Source: an uncultured Bacteroidota bacterium
Lineage (GTDB): Bacteria > Bacteroidota > Bacteroidia > Chitinophagales > Chitinophagaceae
Reading direction: 5' to 3'
NCBI GenBank assembly: GCA_903881265.1
Contig: CAIRSV010000008.1
Span: 1-6,268, forward strand
DNA: 6,268 bases
Notes under the pieces: generated by a model
Databases searched by the model: none
What the model was told of the DNA's origin: nothing
The model's input: the letters and a program-made list of their open reading frames with translations, nothing else
Translations under genes and position numbers: made by a program
Part shown: positions 4,944 through 6,268 of the stretch, piece after piece
Layout: each line of letters starts with the position of its first letter
Numbering within the stretch: position 1 is the first letter of the stretch

Positions 4944-6268
4944 ATGATCAAGAACTACATTTCAATGTCAACATTATCGCTGCTTTTCGCAGTGAGTCTG
5001 CTTTTTGCAGGTAGCCTATCGCACGCTCAGGTCCGAAAAACTGAGTCTGTTTCTGGTCATGCTTTTTTGTGGAGCGATATCGAAAAGAGTGGTTACAAAA
5101 AGGAAGTCACTGAAAAGCGAAGCCGTTATACCAAGCATTTCGAATTGAATGATGGTTCAATGAAGATGTATTCATCTCCGGGATCGATGCATTATCAGAC
5201 AGGCAATACTTGGGAAGAGATTAATTTGGGTATCCAAACCAATACGAGTGGTGCGCATAGCAGTCATCCATACTTTAATGGCGATAACAGTTTTAAAACA
5301 TGGTATCCTCAAAGTCCTATGAGTGGCAAACTTTATACATCGGTAAAAGACGGTGATATGTCTGAGCAGATTGAAGGTTTATATGCAATTGATCAGAATG
5401 GAAATACGGTGTATACCTATCAGACAAATACACCACAAGTTGCTGTGAGCGACAATATGATATCGTATTCGAATTTATTTCCAAATACCATTGTTCGTTA
5501 CGCGCAACAGGTTGATGGTCGTAAATTGGATGTAGAACTTCAAAGCAATCAGGCCTTGAGCAACTTACCAACGAATGCGAAGTTTTTGGTGATTAAAGAA
5601 AAAGTAACGATTCCTGCAAATTGGACGGTACGTGAAAACGCGGGTTATATTAATCTGTTTTCTGGAAATACTTGGGTGGCCAACTTTTTAAAACCTACGG
5701 CATTTGAAACACAAAGCCCTGACAAGGCGTATACTAGCGACGACGATTTTATGAATGAAGGAGAAATCAGTATGACTCGCAATGGTAATGTACTGACTTT
5801 GTATACCAAATTTTCGTTGAATTGGCTTAAAGCAAGCAATCGACAGTTTCCTGTACGACTCGATCCTACTACCAATTTTTATCCACCAGTATCTGCTTCA
5901 CCTACTTCCTCTATGGCAACTGGTCGTTTGACTAGTGCCACATCAGGTAAATCTGCTGGCTTTCTTCGTATGGCAGCAGCCGGTTCGTTTGCGTGGGCAA
6001 AATTTGATATAACAACCTTGGCACCAGGTGCGGCTATTAGTTCAGCAACTTATTTCGGTTATAATTATAGCCCTGCCGGTGCACAGACAAACAAAATTGT
6101 CACTGTGGTCGGTATGCAAACAGTTGATCCTGAAACAGCAACCAATGGTGCCACACCAACGGTTCCTCAAATATCAAATCAAATAAACTTAAATGGTCCC
6201 ATCTATAATAGTAACTATGTGTTTGGCGGCACTAATCCGGCAGCGGCGCCCTTTACATGGCGTTCGGC
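4944..6268 (+). CDS. N-terminal part of a large secreted protein, DNRLRE/wall-associated-like (runs off the window)
   Basis: The frame is open from the ATG at 4944 to the right edge, giving 441 residues with no stop. The ATG is the first one after an in-frame stop at 4923-4925. Residues 1-28 are a signal peptide (KN, hydrophobic core, then SHA before Q29), so the protein is exported. The layout resembles the N-terminal region of wall-associated, DNRLRE or RHS-type surface proteins. The parts are a KHFELNDGS stretch, then HYQTGNTWEEIN (83-94), then a beta-rich domain, then WLKASNRQFPVRLDPT (294-309), the usual WL...YPV.iDPT signature. After this comes a DNRLRE-like beta domain with WAKFDITTL and ISSATYFGY strands. 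The rest of the protein, such as RHS repeats, fibronectin type III domains or a type IX secretion C-terminal signal, lies outside the window. Its job is unknown. The gene is divergent from the M56 locus. Confidence 0.8.
   Translation, partial: MIKNYISMSTLSLLFAVSLLFAGSLSHAQVRKTESVSGHAFLWSDIEKSGYKKEVTEKRSRYTKHFELNDGSMKMYSSPGSMHYQTGNTWEEINLGIQTNTSGAHSSHPYFNGDNSFKTWYPQSPMSGKLYTSVKDGDMSEQIEGLYAIDQNGNTVYTYQTNTPQVAVSDNMISYSNLFPNTIVRYAQQVDGRKLDVELQSNQALSNLPTNAKFLVIKEKVTIPANWTVRENAGYINLFSGNTWVANFLKPTAFETQSPDKAYTSDDDFMNEGEISMTRNGNVLTLYTKFSLNWLKASNRQFPVRLDPTTNFYPPVSASPTSSMATGRLTSATSGKSAGFLRMAAAGSFAWAKFDITTLAPGAAISSATYFGYNYSPAGAQTNKIVTVVGMQTVDPETATNGATPTVPQISNQINLNGPIYNSNYVFGGTNPAAAPFTWRS

Overview
The window looks like a chromosomal segment of a member of the Bacteroidota. 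Several genes are preceded by a -7 box of the TAnnTTTG type used by the Bacteroidota sigma factor. Starts lie in AT-rich sequence without a clear Shine-Dalgarno motif. The gene content also fits: a periplasmic TlpA-like thioredoxin, a BlaR1-like M56 membrane peptidase with TonB-like sequence behind it, methylmalonyl-CoA epimerase, and a large secreted protein ending its signal peptide in Ala-Gln. Genus cannot be given from this sequence.

Layout. On the minus strand, positions 1099 to 1 hold a two-gene unit: a secreted TlpA/ResA-like thiol-disulfide protein followed after 2 nt by guanylate kinase (gmk), which the left window edge cuts just before its stop. A separate minus-strand unit holds the cysteine desulfurase iscS (1336-2550). 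It ends at a perfect 14-bp hairpin terminator (1282-1313). iscS is divergent from methylmalonyl-CoA epimerase (2767-3165, plus), and the 216-bp gap between them carries a -7 box for each.

Convergent with the epimerase is a minus-strand locus at 3185-4437. It holds an M56 peptidase with an intact HEEAH zinc motif, then a recognisable but broken TonB C-terminal domain spread over two other reading frames. I read this as a decayed M56-TonB fusion. Its linker region carries two copies of a short palindromic repeat. A good promoter lies about 160 bp upstream of the peptidase start, but the BlaI/MecI-type regulator usually found beside such peptidases is not seen. From 4631 to 4943 no gene is recognised. 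From 4944 to the right edge runs the N-terminal part (441 residues) of a large secreted protein. Its layout resembles the N-terminal region of DNRLRE/wall-associated or RHS-type surface proteins.

The genes are mostly unrelated housekeeping functions: nucleotide metabolism, Fe-S/tRNA sulfur supply, the propionate/methylmalonyl pathway and envelope thiol chemistry. I see no defence system, CRISPR array, RNA gene or intact mobile element. The parts worth a second look are the decayed peptidase-TonB locus with its palindromic repeats, and the truncated secreted protein.
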